Assembly (NCBI GenBank): GCA_932294295.1
Contig: OW028576.1
Coordinates: forward strand, 28,093,227-28,157,226
Reading direction: 5' to 3'
DNA: 64,000 bases
From: Alitta virens
Taxonomy: Eukaryota; Annelida; Polychaeta; Phyllodocida; Nereididae
The notes under the pieces are model-generated. The model was not told the origin of the DNA and ran no database searches. It saw nothing but the letters and a program-made list of their open reading frames with translations. Positions 61,332 to 64,000 of the stretch are shown piece after piece. The translations under genes were made by a program, and so were the position numbers. How positions within the stretch are numbered: position 1 is the stretch's first letter; each line of letters begins with the position of its first letter.

Positions 61332-62470
61332 ATTGCAAACTGTGTTAAGTGGTCAGACAAGGGAGGGTGGCCAAGGTGGCTGCTAAAGTCAGGTGGCTGC
61401 CGAAGTCAGGTCCACTAGGTGAAGATGATAGTTGGGGTCTTGCAGCAGTGGTGTTTCAAATTTGCAAACCCGTTTTTTTATGAATATTGATATTTTATTT
61501 AATGTTTTTATTATAGTGATATTGTTTATAGATATTGACTAAATTTCAATTAGTCAATATCTAATTCAAATTGTTGCACTAATAATACTTAACTTTTATA
61601 CTCCTTGAATCCCATGTAGAAAATATGGCCTCAACTAAATTCCAAGAGTTAAAGCCATTACACTCTTGTATATGACAACAGATTTCTACCACAAGCATAC
61701 TATCAAGTCATCTCTATTAATTAAGGAGGAGTTAGCCCTCTATTTTCTATAGGTGGCCCACCAATAGAACTAGGTCAAATTTAAAGTGGCCTGGACTCTG
61801 GTGACTCACCAGGTTGCCATGGTTACACAATTCTTGCAGCTCCCACTGACCAGTGCTGACCCACTTGGTGACAGGAAGATGGCTCTGAGTGGATGATTCT
61901 TGTAACTGTCACTCTTGACCAAAAATGTGGATTTACCATGATTTAGTGGGCTAAATATTAATGAAAACCTGCTGTAATGACACTAGACAGTCACTGCAAA
62001 CTATTGTGAGTACTTTCTTGGAGAAAGGAAATGGGACAATTTTTAGATAGATTCAAGGAGTATCACTGCCAGCAGCACTCATATTAGATATCTTCTAAGA
62101 TTAGCACTATGTGGTCAAAATATATAATACAGACCTAATGATATTAAAACTTTAAAAGAAAAAGACAATGTAATAAGGGGTAAAAGATATGAAAAGTGAT
62201 AGAGTTTGTGTCATTTGTTACACTTTCATATGGTGATGCAACACCAGACTACATGCTCCACTGGTCTGTTACAACAAAAGGAGCAACTGACCATAAGTAC
62301 AGGTCAGCAAGGGGGTTTGGGGTGAAATCTGCTGACCGCTAGCCACAGAGTGGAGGTGGCTCCTAAATCCAGGTGCATTTACATAGTATTAAGTTTGGGG
62401 GGAACCAGACTGACCACTTAGGCCAGGTGGCTGCTCTAAAGAGGTGACCACTTAGGCAAGTTGCACTGTA
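61332..62470. mobile_element. Possible 1.1-kb DNA element with 'taagtggtc' ends
   Basis: Left CATTGCAAACTGTGTTAAGTGG (from about 61331) resembles the right end read inward, CAGTGCAACTTGCCTAAGTGG (to about 62468), with TA on both sides. 'ccaccttagg'-like and 'aggtggctgc' strings recur near both ends. A TA duplication would fit a Tc1/mariner-type element. No coding. Confidence 0.45.
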
Positions 62471-62561
62471 TGTGAATTTATTTGATTAAATTGCATTGAA
62501 CTGAAATGACTAGCAGACTGCTTGCTTTCAAATGAGACTTCGGGGAAAATTTGAAATTATA

Positions 62562-63237
62562 GGAATAGCACAGGCGTTTGCCATCATGACAGCCCTTAGC
62601 AAGTTAGTATACTGTAAGACCAAGGCTACTGACTTTGTCAAGAACAGCTTTTACTCCCCCTGCATAACTGCCTTCAATGATTGGGCTAGTTTCAGTCAAT
62701 AATATCATATTACACATCAAAAATGGCTATATTATACACAAAAATAATTTTCCTTCTTATTCTAAGTGATAACTTCCATTATTTATGGGTATTTACCACT
62801 TATATACAAGGAATTCCTTGCCTGTATGCTGGGAAATGTTCAATTCTCATCTCTAATGCCAGATTTGCATATTTCACCATTTACACACATGATGGCGCTT
62901 CCTGACCTTAAGTGACCTAATTGAGTCATCTTTGTTTAAGAATTGAGTGTAATCATAATCAATGCAAACAAATCAAACTGACATGCAATCTGTTAGACAT
63001 TCAATGCCATAAGCCAGCCTATATGCTATTAAGCTAATTTGTTTGTATTTAAGTCTAACTGGTAAACTAGGAAAATAATTGCCATCAAACTCAGGACATT
63101 TCCTAATGTATTCAGCTACATTCTGATTGGCAGTTGCAAATGACATAGGGGGCTCTTGAGATGAGAAGCTAATTAAGGCAGTCAGTAGCCTTGGTATTAG
63201 TTAAAGTATATATGTTGGCAAACGCCTGTGGGAATAG
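62562..63237. mobile_element. MITE with 14-bp inverted ends and 7-bp target duplication
   Basis: The element spans 62569-63230 (662 bp). It starts CACAGGCGTTTGCC and ends with the reverse complement, flanked by GGAATAG at 62562-62568 and 63231-63237. A second inverted match ('ccaaggctactgac') lies further in. No coding. Confidence 0.75.
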
Positions 63238-64000
63238 TATCAGCCAGCTGTTTGACCATAAACCAGATATATGAATATGTGACCAAAGATAAATCTTTGT
63301 TTTAATCTGAGACTATTTTAAATATTATATAATTTCATTACTGAAGAGAAGCCAATTTTCATATGAAAATTGAGTGCAAGTTATACATTTATATAGTGCA
63401 AGTTATACATTTATATTATAGTGCATTTAGTTAGAAATCACGTGACTGTAACAGTTGTTATCATTAAAAATTGTACAGGTCAAATTATAAATAGTCATTC
63501 TCCTTTATCTTATCTTGGAATAAAAAAATGTGGTTACTACAAACATTTATTTATTAATGATATATGATATGTGTGTTAATATTCTTTTCCTGTTTGCAAC
63601 AGATTATGTCCAAAGCTACAATTTTCATATCAACTACAGTAATGTTTAATGAACTCAACATTAAAAAATTTAAGGAAACTAAAATAAATACAATTATATC
63701 TCTGCAAATATACATTTTAAAATGTCATCAGGACAATCCCTCCACTAATACATCTGAAGTATATTCATAAATGATGTTACACAATGATTGACATTCACAT
63801 ATGATATAGAGAAGTTACAATTTTAGATCAGACATTTTCTCCAAAACAATCCTGTATGAAATGTAAGCAACTTATGTACAACAATGTGACTGTGCATATG
63901 ATGTAAACTAAAGCTTGCTTCTGTTAACAATAAGTTATGCTGTAATCAGCCCTGGAAATGTGAAACCCACTGAAGTTACAATGGAAATAGTAGCTGAGAA
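63238..64000. other. Gene-poor right edge
   Basis: Nothing supported beyond a short direct repeat ('agtgcaagttatacatttata' type, about 63,374-63,416). Confidence 0.4.

Overview
The window is AT-rich eukaryotic DNA from an animal genome, most likely a marine invertebrate. Genes are split by GT-AG introns and separated by long gene-poor, transposon-rich stretches. They encode secreted or membrane proteins with lectin, EGF and stalk modules plus tyrosine-rich cytoplasmic tails. I cannot fix the phylum from this sequence. No rRNA, functional tRNA, CRISPR array or bacterial-type operon was seen.

The minus strand carries a cluster of related receptor genes, here called R1 to R5. R1 (0.19-2.35 kb) is a transmembrane exon plus a tail that runs off the left edge. 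R2 (6.35-10.75 kb) is an ectodomain that has lost its own transmembrane exon. R3 (19.2-24.3 kb) has a full ectodomain, transmembrane and tail architecture but a premature stop. R4 (40.0-46.2 kb) is the best preserved member: ten exons read through in one frame, for about 551 residues. R5 (51.4-60.4 kb) has two C-type lectin-like domains, two EGF domains, a transmembrane helix and a Tyr/Pro tail. R2 and R4 lie in a large direct duplication (about 4.54-11.7 kb and 37.57-47.1 kb). Recurring themes are a first exon of exactly 46 nt carrying the signal peptide in R2, R3 and R4, phase-1 ectodomain exons, phase-2 tail exons ending in P-x-R, and tandem YxxL or NxxYG tyrosine motifs.

Between R3 and the second duplication copy, on the plus strand (about 25.9-35.8 kb), lies a compact virus-like mobile element of the Maverick/Polinton kind. 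In order it has an unknown acidic protein, a two-exon protein with a CARD-like N-terminus and C-terminal hydrophobic segments, a DDE integrase with a chromodomain-like tail, a minor-capsid-like gene, a basic core-like gene, a major-capsid-like protein, an A32-type packaging ATPase, two small accessory proteins, and a spliced PC4-like single-stranded-DNA-binding protein. Integrase, major capsid and ATPase frames are open. The minor-capsid and core-like genes are broken. I see no protein-primed DNA polymerase B and no adenain-type protease, and I did not find terminal inverted repeats.

Other mobile DNA includes a 2.6-kb transposon with roughly 380-bp terminal inverted repeats and a 9-bp target duplication (12.92-15.54 kb), a tRNA-derived SINE (2.4-2.7 kb), and several short non-autonomous elements at 47.4, 49.6, 52.1, 58.0, 61.3 and 62.6 kb. 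There is also a 38-bp-arm hairpin (59.87 kb) and several minisatellites. The element at 52.1 kb abuts a 3' splice site of R5. The 15.6-19.2 kb stretch and most of 60.4-64 kb hold no gene I can support.
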